64,000 nucleotides of DNA from Nonomuraea coxensis DSM 45129 (GCF_019397265.1 NZ_CP068985.1:1054001-1118000); one strand, 5' to 3'; numbered from the stretch's first letter, positions 54,684 through 63,354 are shown. A program made the numbers and translations. The notes: generated by a model from the letters alone, not told the origin.

Positions 54684-55526
54684 TCATTCCACCAAGATGC
54701 GCTCCCCGCCCGCGTACACGTTGCACCGCTCCCCGCGCAGGAACCCGACCAGCGTGATCCCGAACTCCCTGGCCACATCCACCGCCAGCGACGACGGCGC
54801 CGAGACCGCGCACACCACCGGCACGCCCGCCGCCAGCGCCTTCTGCATGATCTCGTAGCTGGCCCGGCCGCTCACCACCAGCACGTGCCCGGCCAGCGGC
54901 AGCCGGCCGCCCAGCGCGGCCCAGCCGGTCAGCTTGTCCACGGCGTTGTGGCGGCCCACGTCCTCGCGGACCGCCACCGGCTCGCCCGCCGCCGTGAACA
55001 GGCCGGCCGCGTGCAGCCCGCCGGTCTTGCCGAACACGCCCTGCCCGCGCCGCAGCGCGTCGGGCAGGGCGTACAGGACGCCGGGGGTGAGCCGCAGCTC
55101 GTCCCCGGGCAGCGGCCGGCAGCGGTCGTGCAGGGCGTCGAGGCCGGCCGAGCCGCACACGCCGCACGCGCTGGAGGTGACGAAGTGCCGCTCCAGCGCG
55201 GGCAGGTCGGGAACGGCGCCGCGCAGCCGCACGGTGACGGTGTTGTAGCGGGCCTCCGGCGGCAGGTCCTCGTCCGTGCAGTACGCGATCGACGCGATGT
55301 CCCCCGGCCCGGCCAGCCCCTCACCGTGCAGGAAACCCGCGGCCAGCTCGAAGTCGTGGCCGGGCGTGCGCATGGTGATCGCGACGGTCCGCTGCTCGCC
55401 GCCGGCCCCGGTGACCCGGATCTCCAGCGGCTCCTCGGTGGCCAGATCGTCGCGGCGCTCCCGGACCGCCGAGCCGTTGAGCTCGCGGATCCGGGCGCGC
55501 GTCGTCGGGCCGGGCCGGGTCTTCAC
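54684..55526 (-). CDS. fdhD: FdhD: sulfur carrier for formate dehydrogenase
   Basis: 280 residues from GTG 55526 (GTGA overlap with the gene upstream). 'TSSACGVCGSAG' carries the reactive cysteine pair, and 'REDVGRHNAVDKL' and 'VSGRASYEIMQKAL' are family signatures. FdhD moves sulfur from IscS to the molybdenum cofactor so that the partner enzyme becomes active. The partner is the coupled upstream oxidoreductase. Confidence 0.94.
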   Translation of the reverse strand: MKTRPGPTTRARIRELNGSAVRERRDDLATEEPLEIRVTGAGGEQRTVAITMRTPGHDFELAAGFLHGEGLAGPGDIASIAYCTDEDLPPEARYNTVTVRLRGAVPDLPALERHFVTSSACGVCGSAGLDALHDRCRPLPGDELRLTPGVLYALPDALRRGQGVFGKTGGLHAAGLFTAAGEPVAVREDVGRHNAVDKLTGWAALGGRLPLAGHVLVVSGRASYEIMQKALAAGVPVVCAVSAPSSLAVDVAREFGITLVGFLRGERCNVYAGGERILVE

Positions 55527-57727
55527 AACGCCCGCACGGTGACGAGGGCGTTGTAGTCGGGGATGCGCGCCTCGGGCGAGCGGCGGCTCTCGTCCAGCAG
55601 CACGTTGCCCTCCGGCCAGTGGACCTGGAGGTTGCCCGGCTGCAGCGGGGCCCGCAGCACCCTCCCCTCGTACGTCCGCTCGCCCGAGCGCAGCTCGACC
55701 CGCGCGCCGTCGGCCAGGCCGAGGCGGTCGGCGTCGTACGCGCTCATCAGCACCGCCTCGCGCGTCGCCCCGTTGAAGCCGTCGCGCCGCTCGTGGACCA
55801 TGCTGTTGAACTGCTTGCCGCGCCGCGTCGCCACCATGAACGTCCCGTCGGGCCGCTCCAGCGCGGGCAGCGTGACGGCGGAGAACCGGCCGCGCCCGTC
55901 GGGCGTCTGGAAGCTGCCGTCGGCGAACAGGTGCCGCCCGCCGTACTGCACGTTGTCGCCGAAGCGGGAGAGGCCCGCGATGCCCGCGTAGAACGGCACC
56001 GCCCGCTCGATCTCGGCCCGGATCTGCGGCGTCCCGGTGAACCTGACCCGGTCCGCGACCTCGGGCCGCACCCGGGAGGCCAGCTCCGTGAAGATCTTCC
56101 ACTCCGGCCACGCCTCGCCGACGCGCGGCCCCTCCACCTCGGGGGAGAAGATGATCCGCCGCTCGGTGGAGGTCTCGGTCACGCCGCCGACCATCTCGTA
56201 GCGCGTCTGGGCGGGCAGCAGCAGCACGTCGCCCGCCCCCGGCACCAGCATCTGCGACGACAGCACGATGTCCACGTGGACGCGGAGCGGCAGCCGTTCC
56301 AGCGCCTCCCGGCAGTAGGCCGGGTCCGGCAGCACCTCCAGGAAGTTGCCGCCGGAGGAGATCAGCGCGTCCAGCTCGCCCCGGTGGGCGGCGTCGATCA
56401 TGTCGGTGGCGGTCAGGCCGGGGGAGCCGGGCACCTCGAAGCCCCACAGCTCGGTGAACCGGGCCGCGTTCTCCGGGGTGACGGGCAGGCCGCCGGGCAG
56501 GCCGGTCGCGTACGCGCCCATCTCGGCCCCGCCCTGCACCCCGCTGTGCCCGCGGATGGGCATCAGTCCGCAGTGGTCACGCCCGAGGAAGCCGCGGGCG
56601 AGAGCCAGGTTGACGATCGCGCGGACGTTGTCCTCGCCGTAGGCGTGCTGGGTGATGCCCATCGACCACACGAGCACGGCCGAGCGGGCCTCGCCGAGCA
56701 GCCGCGCCAGGCGGAGCATGTCGTCCCTGGAGGCCCCGGACAGCGCCTCCAGCTCCTCCCACGACTGCTCGGCGACGGCCCGGCAGGCGTCCTCGAAGCC
56801 GGTCGTCCGCTCCTCGACGAACTCCTTGTCCACCCAGCCGTTCTCGACCAGGTGCTTGAGCACGCCGTTGAGGAAGCCGATGTCGCCGCCGACGTTCACG
56901 CCGAAGAACTCGTCGGTGATCTTCGTGCCGAAGACCGCGGACTCGGCGTTGGACGGCACCCAGTAACGTTCCATTCCCGGCTCGCGGTAGGTGTTGACCA
57001 TGGCGATCCGGGTGCCGGCCTTCTTGGCGTGGTAGAGGTACTTCATCGCGACCGGCTGGTTGTTCGACGGGTTGGAGCCCACGAAGACGATGAGGTCCGA
57101 GCCGATCCAGTCGGTGTAGGAGCAGGTCGTGGCCGCCGCGCCGATGGTCTCCTTGAGCGCGACCGTCGAGGGCGAGTGGCAGATGCGGGCGGCGTTGTCG
57201 ACGTTGTTGCTGCCGAGCGCGCGCACCGCCTTCTGGGCCGCGTAGTAGTTCTCGTTGGGCACGCCGCGGCTGGTCAGGTAGGTGCCGGACCGCTTGCCGC
57301 GCAGCCCGTCCGCCGCCACGCGCAGCGCCTCGTCCCAGGACACGCGGGTGAACCCGGGCTCGCCGGCCCGCCGCAGCATCGGGTAGGGCAGCCGCCCCAG
57401 CTCCCGCAGCTCGGCGCTGCGCCGCCCGGCGAGCGCGGAGACGTCGCCCAGCAGCGAGACGTCCAGGGCGGGCATGGTGTTGAGCGGCAGCAGCCGCAGC
57501 CGGATGTTGCACAGGTGGATCTCGTTCATGGTCCAGTCGCGCATGCCCTGCGTGCCCAGGGCGCACCCGTCGCAGGTGCCCTGGTTGAGGATGCGCAACG
57601 CGTAGCGTCTGTTCCCCTTGACCGACTTGAACGCCTTCCACAGTTCCAGGTAATTGTTCGGCTTGCGCAACCCCAGGCCGAACGGCCGCCACGAGGCCCA
57701 GTTGCGCGGGTCCAGACGCTTGCTCAT
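55523..57727 (-). CDS. FdhF/YdeP-type molybdopterin oxidoreductase
   Basis: 734 residues; GGAGG is 7 bases before ATG 57727. 'NQGTCDGCALGTQGMRDW' near residue 48 marks the FdhF/YdeP family, which has a shortened cluster region. Molybdopterin-binding strings follow ('ARICHSPSTVALKETIG', 'GSNPSNNQPVAMKYL', 'MPIRGHSGVQGGAEMGAY'), and a molydop-binding domain closes the protein. It is probably formate-dehydrogenase-like or a related oxidase, since it is paired with fdhD. An IS200/IS605-type element begins about 19 bases upstream, so its native promoter was displaced or replaced. Confidence 0.9.
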   Translation of the reverse strand: MSKRLDPRNWASWRPFGLGLRKPNNYLELWKAFKSVKGNRRYALRILNQGTCDGCALGTQGMRDWTMNEIHLCNIRLRLLPLNTMPALDVSLLGDVSALAGRRSAELRELGRLPYPMLRRAGEPGFTRVSWDEALRVAADGLRGKRSGTYLTSRGVPNENYYAAQKAVRALGSNNVDNAARICHSPSTVALKETIGAAATTCSYTDWIGSDLIVFVGSNPSNNQPVAMKYLYHAKKAGTRIAMVNTYREPGMERYWVPSNAESAVFGTKITDEFFGVNVGGDIGFLNGVLKHLVENGWVDKEFVEERTTGFEDACRAVAEQSWEELEALSGASRDDMLRLARLLGEARSAVLVWSMGITQHAYGEDNVRAIVNLALARGFLGRDHCGLMPIRGHSGVQGGAEMGAYATGLPGGLPVTPENAARFTELWGFEVPGSPGLTATDMIDAAHRGELDALISSGGNFLEVLPDPAYCREALERLPLRVHVDIVLSSQMLVPGAGDVLLLPAQTRYEMVGGVTETSTERRIIFSPEVEGPRVGEAWPEWKIFTELASRVRPEVADRVRFTGTPQIRAEIERAVPFYAGIAGLSRFGDNVQYGGRHLFADGSFQTPDGRGRFSAVTLPALERPDGTFMVATRRGKQFNSMVHERRDGFNGATREAVLMSAYDADRLGLADGARVELRSGERTYEGRVLRAPLQPGNLQVHWPEGNVLLDESRRSPEARIPDYNALVTVRAL

Positions 57728-57745
57728 CAGATACCTCCGAGGAGA

Positions 57746-57765
57746 CCCCCGCCTTCAGGCGGGGG
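57746..57765. repeat. Left-end hairpin of the IS element
   Basis: CCCCCGCC-TTCA-GGCGGGGG: a perfect 8-bp stem and 4-base loop, typical of the subterminal palindromes recognised as single strands by Y1 transposases. It lies 19 bases upstream of the divergent oxidoreductase start codon. Confidence 0.7.
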
Positions 57766-57879
57766 AGGAATCGGACTCCTGCGGAGCAGGGCAGGAGCAG
57801 GCGATACGCCGTCAGGCGGACCGCCGTCATCTTTCTTAATCGGCCGGTGCGCGAGTGATCTCGCACCTAGGATCGAGGG

Positions 57880-58803
57880 GTGGCGCAGCTGGTGAAGCGG
57901 GCCTACAAGTACCGCTTCCATCCGACCCCCGAACAGGCCGAACAGCTTGTCCGGACGTTCGGCTGCGTACGCCTGGTCTACAACAAGGCTCTGGAGGAGC
58001 GGACCCGCGCCTACACGCTGGAAGGCCGCGGCGTCTCCTACACCGAGTCGTCGGCCGCGCTGACCGGGTGGAAGAAGACGCCGGAGCTGGCGTTTCTGTG
58101 TGAAGTGTCGTCGGTACCGCTCCAGCAGACGCTGCGGCACCTGCAAGCAGCGTTCGCGAACTTCTTCGCCAAACGGGCCGGGTACCCCACGTTCAAGTCC
58201 CGTAAGAGGTCGCGGGCGTCGGCTGAGTACACCCGCTCTGGGTTCCGCTGGCGGGATGGCCGGCTCACCCTGGCGAAGATGGATACACCATTGGACATCG
58301 TGTGGTCGCGTCCGCTGCCCGGAGGCGCTGAGCCGTCCACGGTCACGGTGTCCAGGGATGCGGCCGGGCGGTGGTTCGTGGTCCTCCTGGTCGAGGAGAA
58401 GATCGCGCCGTTGCCGCCGGTCGAGCAGTCGACGGGCCTGGACGCCGGTCTCACTGCCCTGCTCACGCTGTCGTGCGGCGAGCAGATCGCCAACCCGCGT
58501 CACGAGCGTCGCGAGCGGCGTAGCCTGACCAAGGCACAGCGGGCGCTGGCCCGTGCCATCTCCGATGCCGGCTGGCGGGAGCTGCGGCGCATGCTGGAGT
58601 ACAAGACGGCCTGGTACGGCCGCACGCTGGTGGTCGTAGACCGTTTCTTTCCCTCCTCCAAGTTGTGCTCGGTCTGCGGGGCCCTGCAGGAGGAGATGCC
58701 GTTGAGCGTCCGTGAGTGGGTCTGTGCCTGTGGCGCGGTCCATGACCGCGAAGTGAACGCGGCCCAGAACATGCTGCTCGCCGCCGGGCTGGCGGAGAGC
58801 TGA
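57880..58803 (+). CDS. tnpB: TnpB-like protein with an internal deletion of RuvC-II
   Basis: 307 residues from GTG 57880, versus about 370-400 for the family. The N-terminal wedge ('RAYKYRFHPTPEQAEQLVRTFG'), RuvC-I Asp188 ('TGLDAGLTALLTLS'), the zinc finger (C263, C266, C282, C284) and RuvC-III Asp289 ('VHDREVNAAQN') are present. After 'RRSLTKAQRALAR' the sequence jumps to 'AISDAGWRELRRMLEYK'; in full-length relatives about 65-75 residues lie between, including the RuvC-II Glu ('VVxEDL'). The frame is kept. The protein should be unable to cut DNA. Decay is the simple explanation, but dead TnpB proteins can be RNA-guided repressors. Confidence 0.85.
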   Translation: MAQLVKRAYKYRFHPTPEQAEQLVRTFGCVRLVYNKALEERTRAYTLEGRGVSYTESSAALTGWKKTPELAFLCEVSSVPLQQTLRHLQAAFANFFAKRAGYPTFKSRKRSRASAEYTRSGFRWRDGRLTLAKMDTPLDIVWSRPLPGGAEPSTVTVSRDAAGRWFVVLLVEEKIAPLPPVEQSTGLDAGLTALLTLSCGEQIANPRHERRERRSLTKAQRALARAISDAGWRELRRMLEYKTAWYGRTLVVVDRFFPSSKLCSVCGALQEEMPLSVREWVCACGAVHDREVNAAQNMLLAAGLAES

Positions 58804-58930
58804 AACGCCTGTGGAGCTGGTGTAAGACCTCAAGCGGGAGTCCTCCTCCCGGGCGGGCGATCGGCGGTGAAGCAGGAAGACCGGCCGGTGACGGCCGGAA
58901 TCCCCCTCGTGCACGAGGGGGAGGATGTCA
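58804..58930 (+). ncRNA. Right end of the IS element: candidate omega RNA scaffold
   Basis: The DNA after tnpB folds into CCGGCC/GGCCGG (58881-58898) and a 22-bp perfect palindrome (58901-58922). In active TnpB elements the transcript of this right end is the guide scaffold, and the DNA just beyond (about 58931 onward, toward birA) would be the guide. Position and structure fit. Expression is unknown. Confidence 0.5.
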
Positions 58931-58965
58931 AATCGCCATCCTCTCTTCCTGCAAAGATAGGGTGC

Positions 58966-59787
58966 ATGTCCGGATCGCGTTACTCCGACCTCGACCGTCC
59001 GCCGCTCTCGGAGGCGGCGCTCAACCGGGCGCTCGTCCGGCCGGGCGGCCTGTGGACGGGCGTCACCGTCGTGGAGAGCACCGGCTCCACGAACGCCGAC
59101 CTCGCCGTGGCCGCCCAGGAGGGCGCGGAGGAGGGCGCGGTGCTGGTGGCCGAGGCGCAGGAGGCCGGCCGCGGCCGGCTCGGCCGGGTGTGGAACGCTC
59201 CGCCGCGCTCGGGGCTGACCTTCTCGGTCCTGCTCAGGCCCGAGGTGCCGGTGGCGGCGCAGGGCTGGCTGCCGCTGCTGTACGGCGTGGCCGCCGCCTC
59301 CGCCGTACGCCGCCTGGCCGAGGTGGACGTCCGCCTGAAGTGGCCCAACGACCTGCTCGTCGGCGAGCGCAAGCTGGCCGGCGTGCTGGCCGAGCGGGCC
59401 GGCGGCGGCGTGGTCGTCGGCATGGGGCTCAACGTGTCGCTGCGCCCCGCCGAGCTGCCGGTCGCCACCGCCACGTCGCTCGCCGTCGAGGAGGCGGCGT
59501 GCCTCGACCGCGATCCGCTGCTGCGGGCCGTCCTGCGCGAGGTCGAGGCCCACTATCGCGAGTGGACGGCGGCGGGCGGCGACGCCGAGGCGTGCGGGCT
59601 GCGCTCCGCCTACCTCGCCGCCAGCGCCACCGTCGGCCGTCAGGTCAGGGTTGAGCTGCCCGGCGGGTCGGCGCTGACCGGCCGGGCGAGCGGCGTCGAC
59701 CACTCCGGCTGCCTCCAGGTCGAGGGGCCGGACCGGCTCCACACGCTGAGCGCCGGCGACGTCGTGCACGTGCGCCCCGCGGAATGA
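58966..59787 (+). CDS. birA: Biotin-[acetyl-CoA-carboxylase] ligase (no DNA-binding domain)
   Basis: 273 residues from ATG 58966. The catalytic core has 'VVESTGSTNADLA', the biotinyl-AMP loop 'AGRGRLGRVWNAPP' and 'LKWPNDLLVGERKLAGVL'; a C-terminal SH3-like part ends the protein. The group II winged helix is absent, as in other actinobacterial monofunctional ligases. It biotinylates the carboxylase alpha chain (2101-3846). The start lies 35 bases from the end of the IS element. Confidence 0.94.
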   Translation: MSGSRYSDLDRPPLSEAALNRALVRPGGLWTGVTVVESTGSTNADLAVAAQEGAEEGAVLVAEAQEAGRGRLGRVWNAPPRSGLTFSVLLRPEVPVAAQGWLPLLYGVAAASAVRRLAEVDVRLKWPNDLLVGERKLAGVLAERAGGGVVVGMGLNVSLRPAELPVATATSLAVEEAACLDRDPLLRAVLREVEAHYREWTAAGGDAEACGLRSAYLAASATVGRQVRVELPGGSALTGRASGVDHSGCLQVEGPDRLHTLSAGDVVHVRPAE

Positions 59788-59833
59788 GGCGTCGGCGTGG
59801 CTCCCGGGCGGCGTTGGTGGCACGATTTGGGCC

Positions 59834-60346
59834 ATGACCCTTCCCGACCACCATCTGACGCAGGGTGAGCGGCGGATCCGGTCCTTCCACCCCCACTGGA
59901 AGCGGCTCATCGGACCGGCCGTCGCGCTCGTGCTCATCGCCGCCGCCTCCGGCGCGGCGCTGTGGTTCATCCCCCCGGACTGGGAGTTCGCTCTCTACGC
60001 CAGGGCCGCCGTCGCCGTCATCGCGCTGATCCTGCTGACGATCTGGTCGTTCACGCCCTATCTGCGCTGGAAGAACACCGCGTACGTGCTCACCACCCAC
60101 CGCTTCACGATCAGCCGTGGCGTGCTCAACAAGTCCACCGACGAGATCCCGATCGCCAAGGTCAACACGGTCAGCTCCGACCAGACCCTGGTGGAGCGCA
60201 TGCTCGGCTGCGGCACCCTGACCGTCGAGTCCGCGAGCGACCGGGGCGAGATCGTGCTGCGCGACATCCCCCACATCCAGGACGTCCGCCATGACCTGTT
60301 CCGGCTCGTCGAGGACGCCTCGGACGGCGAGATCGACGGCCGTTGA
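59834..60346 (+). CDS. Membrane protein with a bacterial PH (bPH2) domain
   Basis: 170 residues. Two membrane helices (about 27-47 and 57-77) precede a bPH2 domain ('TAYVLTTHRFTISRGVLNKSTDEIPI', split by turns) ending 'VLRDIPHIQDVRHDLFRLV'. These proteins are common and poorly understood; some are linked to membrane stress. Its stop overlaps the cyclase start (TTGA), so the two are translated together. Confidence 0.88.
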   Translation: MTLPDHHLTQGERRIRSFHPHWKRLIGPAVALVLIAAASGAALWFIPPDWEFALYARAAVAVIALILLTIWSFTPYLRWKNTAYVLTTHRFTISRGVLNKSTDEIPIAKVNTVSSDQTLVERMLGCGTLTVESASDRGEIVLRDIPHIQDVRHDLFRLVEDASDGEIDGR

Positions 60347-61314
60347 GCAGCCAGGGGCGGCCGACGGCCGAGGAGGTCGAGCGCCTGCTCCTCGGCCTGC
60401 CGCCGCGCCACACGCGGGCCGGGGTCGCGGAGCTGAGCGGCGTGCCGCAGGAGCTCGCCGCCCGCATCTGGCGGGCGCTCGGCTTCGCCCAGCGCGCCGA
60501 CGACGCCGTCGCGTTCACCGACGCCGACGTCGAGGCGCTGCGCCGGGTCCGCCACCTGCTCGACACCGGCCTGCTGGACGAGGAGACGGTCGTGCGCATG
60601 GCCCGCGCGCTCGGCCAGACCACGGCCCGCCTCGCGCAGTGGCAGGCCGAGATCATGACGAGCGCGATGCTGCCGCCGGAGCCCGCCGACGACGACCTCG
60701 CCAGGATGCTCGACGCCACGCGCGGCCTGCTGCCCGACTTCGAGCGGGTGCTCGTCCACGTCTGGCGGGCCCAGCTCGCCGCGGCCGGCACCCGGCTGCT
60801 GGCCCTCGCCGACCTCAGCGACGAGCCGCTGCTCACGCGGGTGCCGATGGCCGTGGGCTTCGCCGACCTCGTCTCCTTCACCAGCCGCTCCCGCGAGCTG
60901 GACGAGCGGGAGCTGGCCGCGCTGGTGGAGGGGTTCGAGTCGCGGGCCTCCGACGTGGTGGCCTCGCACGGCGCGCGGCTGGTCAAGACGCTGGGCGACG
61001 AGGTGCTGTTCACCGCGCCGGGCGCGGCCCAGGCCGCCGCCATCGCGCTCGACCTCGTGGAGGCCGACGAGCTGCGGATCGGGCTGGCGTACGGGCCGGT
61101 CGTGCCGATGATGGGCGACGTGTTCGGCACCACGGTCAACCTGGCCGCCCGGCTCACGGCGATCGCCCACCCCGGCGCCGTGCTCGTGGACGCCGCGCTC
61201 GCCGCCGAGCTGGGCGACCGGCCGCGCGGCCTCGCCCTGCACCGGATCAGGAAACGCCCGGCCAGGGGCCTCGGCGTGGTGCAGCCCTATGTCTTGCGGA
61301 GATCATCCTCCTGA
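60343..61314 (+). CDS. Class III adenylate/guanylate cyclase
   Basis: 323 residues from TTG 60343. The N-terminal half is a helical regulatory part typical of actinobacterial cyclases ('FTDADVEALRRVRHLLDTGLL'). The catalytic domain (about 165-320) keeps the metal Asp in 'GFADLVSFT', the Lys and Asp in 'LVKTLGDEVLF', and the Asn/Arg pair in 'TTVNLAARLTA', so it should be active as a homodimer making cAMP. BirA-cyclase neighbourhood is, by recollection, conserved in streptomycetes. Confidence 0.92.
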   Translation: MSSQGRPTAEEVERLLLGLPPRHTRAGVAELSGVPQELAARIWRALGFAQRADDAVAFTDADVEALRRVRHLLDTGLLDEETVVRMARALGQTTARLAQWQAEIMTSAMLPPEPADDDLARMLDATRGLLPDFERVLVHVWRAQLAAAGTRLLALADLSDEPLLTRVPMAVGFADLVSFTSRSRELDERELAALVEGFESRASDVVASHGARLVKTLGDEVLFTAPGAAQAAAIALDLVEADELRIGLAYGPVVPMMGDVFGTTVNLAARLTAIAHPGAVLVDAALAAELGDRPRGLALHRIRKRPARGLGVVQPYVLRRSSS

Positions 61315-61320
61315 CACAAG

Positions 61321-62418
61321 ATGGCTGGCATGCCGTACGAAGTGCAGGGCGTCGTCGCCCGGGGCAAGGGCCAGGAAGTCTCACTCGAAACCGTCGTCGT
61401 CCCCGACCCCGGACCGGGCGAGGCCGTCGTCGACGTGCAGGCCTGCGGGGTCTGTCACACCGACCTGCACTACCGGGAGGGCGGGATCAGCGACGACTAC
61501 CCGTTCCTGCTCGGTCATGAGGCGGCGGGGGTCGTCGAGGCGGTCGGCGAGGGCGTGACCGAGGTCGCGCCCGGCGACTTCGTGATCCTCAACTGGCGGG
61601 CGGTGTGCGGCCAGTGCCGGGCCTGCCTGCGCGGGCGTCCCTGGTACTGCTTCAACACCCACAACGCCCGGCAGAGGATGACGCTCAAGGACGGCACCGA
61701 GCTGTCGCCGGCGCTCGGCATCGGCGCGTTCCTGGAGAAGACGCTGGTGGCCGCGGGCCAGTGCACGAAGGTCTCGGCCGAGGCTCCCGCGCAGGTCGCG
61801 GGCCTGCTCGGCTGCGGTGTCATGGCGGGGCTCGGCGCGGCGATCAACACCGGCGGCGTCACCCGCGGCGACAGCGTGGCGGTGATCGGCTGCGGCGGCG
61901 TCGGCGACGCGGCCGTGCTCGGCGCCTCGCTGGCTGGTGCGTCCAAGATCATCGCGGTGGACGTGGACGAGCGCAAGCTGGAGTGGGCGCGCGGCTTCGG
62001 CGCCACGGACACGGTCAACTCGCGGGAGAACGACCCGGTCGAGGCGATCCGCGAGCTGACCGGCGGGTTCGGCGCGGACGTCGTCATCGAGGCGGTCGGC
62101 CGGCCGGAGACCTACGAGCAGGCGTTCTACGCCCGTGACCTGGCCGGGACCGTGGTCCTGGTCGGCGTGCCGACTCCGGAGATGCGCATCGACCTGCCGC
62201 TGCTGGACGTGTTCGGCCGCGGCGGCGCGCTGAAGTCCTCCTGGTACGGCGACTGCCTGCCGAGCCGCGACTTCCCGATGCTCATCGACCTGTTTCTGCA
62301 GAACCGGCTGCCGCTGGACAAGTTCGTCTCCGAGACCATCGCGCTCGACCAGGTGGAGGAGGCGTTCGCCAAGATGCACCGCGGCGAGGTGCTGCGTTCG
62401 GTGGTGACGTTCCAGTGA
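61321..62418 (+). CDS. mscR: S-(hydroxymethyl)mycothiol dehydrogenase
   Basis: 365 residues (ATG 61321; ATG 61330 is a close alternative). A zinc-dependent medium-chain dehydrogenase with the catalytic '[14 protein letters not shown]', structural zinc cysteines in '[15 protein letters not shown]', the NAD motif '[15 protein letters not shown]', and the family-typical '[15 protein letters not shown]'. It oxidises the mycothiol adduct of formaldehyde (and can reduce S-nitrosomycothiol). The coupled MBL hydrolase gene completes the usual detoxification pair. Confidence 0.93.
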   Translation: MAGMPYEVQGVVARGKGQEVSLETVVVPDPGPGEAVVDVQACGVCHTDLHYREGGISDDYPFLLGHEAAGVVEAVGEGVTEVAPGDFVILNWRAVCGQCRACLRGRPWYCFNTHNARQRMTLKDGTELSPALGIGAFLEKTLVAAGQCTKVSAEAPAQVAGLLGCGVMAGLGAAINTGGVTRGDSVAVIGCGGVGDAAVLGASLAGASKIIAVDVDERKLEWARGFGATDTVNSRENDPVEAIRELTGGFGADVVIEAVGRPETYEQAFYARDLAGTVVLVGVPTPEMRIDLPLLDVFGRGGALKSSWYGDCLPSRDFPMLIDLFLQNRLPLDKFVSETIALDQVEEAFAKMHRGEVLRSVVTFQ

Positions 62419-63035
62419 TCGACCGGGTCATCACCTCCGGGACGTTCTCGCTGGACGGCGGCACCTGGGAGGTCGACAACAACGTCTGGCTGGTGGGCAA
62501 CCACCGCGAGGTCGTCGTCATCGACGCCGCCCACGACGCCGAGGCGATCGCGGCGCGGGTCGGGGGGCGCGAGGTCAGGGCGATCGTGTGCACCCACGCG
62601 CACAACGACCACATCAACGCGGTCCGTGAGCTGGCCGAGCGCACCGGCGCCCCGATCCGGCTGCACCCGGCCGACCAGGTGCTGTGGGAGCAGGAGTACG
62701 GCGACAAGCTCGGCTACGAGCCGCTGGCCGACGGCGAGCGCGTCGAGGTGGGCGGCTGCGCCCTGGAGATCCTGCACACCCCCGGGCACTCGCCGGGCGC
62801 GGTGTGCGTCCACGGGCCCGAGCTGGGCGTGGTGTTCAGCGGCGACACGCTGTTCAAGGGCGGGCCGGGGGCGACCGGGCGGTCCTACTCGTCGTTCGAG
62901 ACGATCATCGACTCGATCAGGAAGCGGCTGCTGACGCTGCCGCCGGAGACGGTGGTGCACACCGGCCACGGCGACTCGACCTCGATCGGCGCCGAGGCCC
63001 CGCATCTGGAGGAGTGGATCGCGCGCGGCCACTGA
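62415..63035 (+). CDS. Metallo-beta-lactamase-fold hydrolase, partner of mscR
   Basis: 206 residues from GTG 62415 (GTGA overlap with mscR). The metal motif is '[11 protein letters not shown]' with later His residues in 'TPGHSPGAV' and '[10 protein letters not shown]' and the Asp in 'FSGDTLFKG'. Proteins of this family beside mscR are thought to hydrolyse S-formylmycothiol to formate and mycothiol. The formate could then feed the molybdopterin oxidoreductase at 55.5 kb, though that link is only inferred. Confidence 0.9.
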   Translation: MIDRVITSGTFSLDGGTWEVDNNVWLVGNHREVVVIDAAHDAEAIAARVGGREVRAIVCTHAHNDHINAVRELAERTGAPIRLHPADQVLWEQEYGDKLGYEPLADGERVEVGGCALEILHTPGHSPGAVCVHGPELGVVFSGDTLFKGGPGATGRSYSSFETIIDSIRKRLLTLPPETVVHTGHGDSTSIGAEAPHLEEWIARGH

Positions 63036-63072
63036 CGATCACCGGGAGGTAGCTCACTGTGGCGGAGGTTAC

Positions 63073-63091
63073 ATAGGCAAGCCTAACCTCG
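63073..63091. promoter_or_regulatory. Iron box 1 (IdeR/DmdR-type)
   Basis: ATAGGCAAGCCTAACCTCG matches about 13 of 19 positions of the TTAGGTTAGGCTAACCTAA-type consensus for IdeR/DmdR repressors. It lies upstream of a -10-like TACTCT (63098-63103). Confidence 0.65.
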
Positions 63092-63102
63092 GTGGGCTAC
63101 TC

Positions 63103-63121
63103 TTAGGCGTGCCTAACCTAA
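63103..63121. promoter_or_regulatory. Iron box 2 (IdeR/DmdR-type)
   Basis: TTAGGCGTGCCTAACCTAA matches about 15 of 19 consensus positions and abuts the -10-like TACTCT, so a bound iron-loaded repressor would block transcription of bfd. Box centres are 30 bases apart, about three helical turns. Confidence 0.75.
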
Positions 63122-63155
63122 GGCGCCCGTTCCCGTTGAGAGGCCATCCCCGGAC

Positions 63156-63332
63156 ATGTATGTGTGTGTTTGTCGTGCTGTGACAGAAAATGAGGTGCAC
63201 GACTGCATCGCCGCCGGGGCGAAGAACGCGAAGCAGGTTCGCGACACCACTGGTGCGGGTGGTGACTGTGCCCGTTGTGTGCGGAAGATCTGTGCCATCC
63301 TGAAGCGGTCTGAGGAATTGACGACCGCATAG
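63156..63332 (+). CDS. bfd: Bacterioferritin-associated ferredoxin
   Basis: 58 residues, a small gene easily overlooked. It begins 'MYVCVCRAVTENEVHDCI' and has Cys4, Cys6, Cys38 and Cys41, the same C-x-C ... C-x-x-C spacing that holds the [2Fe-2S] cluster in E. coli Bfd. It reduces iron in bacterioferritin so that it can be released. GAGAGG lies about 12 bases upstream. It is under two iron boxes and 22 bases before bfr, so iron shortage should switch it on. Confidence 0.93.
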   Translation: MYVCVCRAVTENEVHDCIAAGAKNAKQVRDTTGAGGDCARCVRKICAILKRSEELTTA

Positions 63333-63354
63333 CCGGATAGCAGGGGGCCCCGTC

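Larger units (their letters stand above)
57746..58930 (+). mobile_element. IS200/IS605-type element (TnpB only, no TnpA)
   Basis: Bounded on the left by a GC-rich hairpin (57746-57765) and on the right by two hairpins (58881-58898 and 58901-58922), ending near 'GATGTCAA' (58924-58931). It carries one gene, a tnpB, and no Y1 transposase, so it cannot move alone. The exact ends are not provable here, since these elements make no target duplication. It sits between the start of the fdh-type operon and birA. Confidence 0.7.

Noticed and set aside
58958..58963. TAGGGT as the -10 box of birA
   Set aside because: It is only 2 bases before the ATG, so transcription would start inside the gene; kept out of the feature list.
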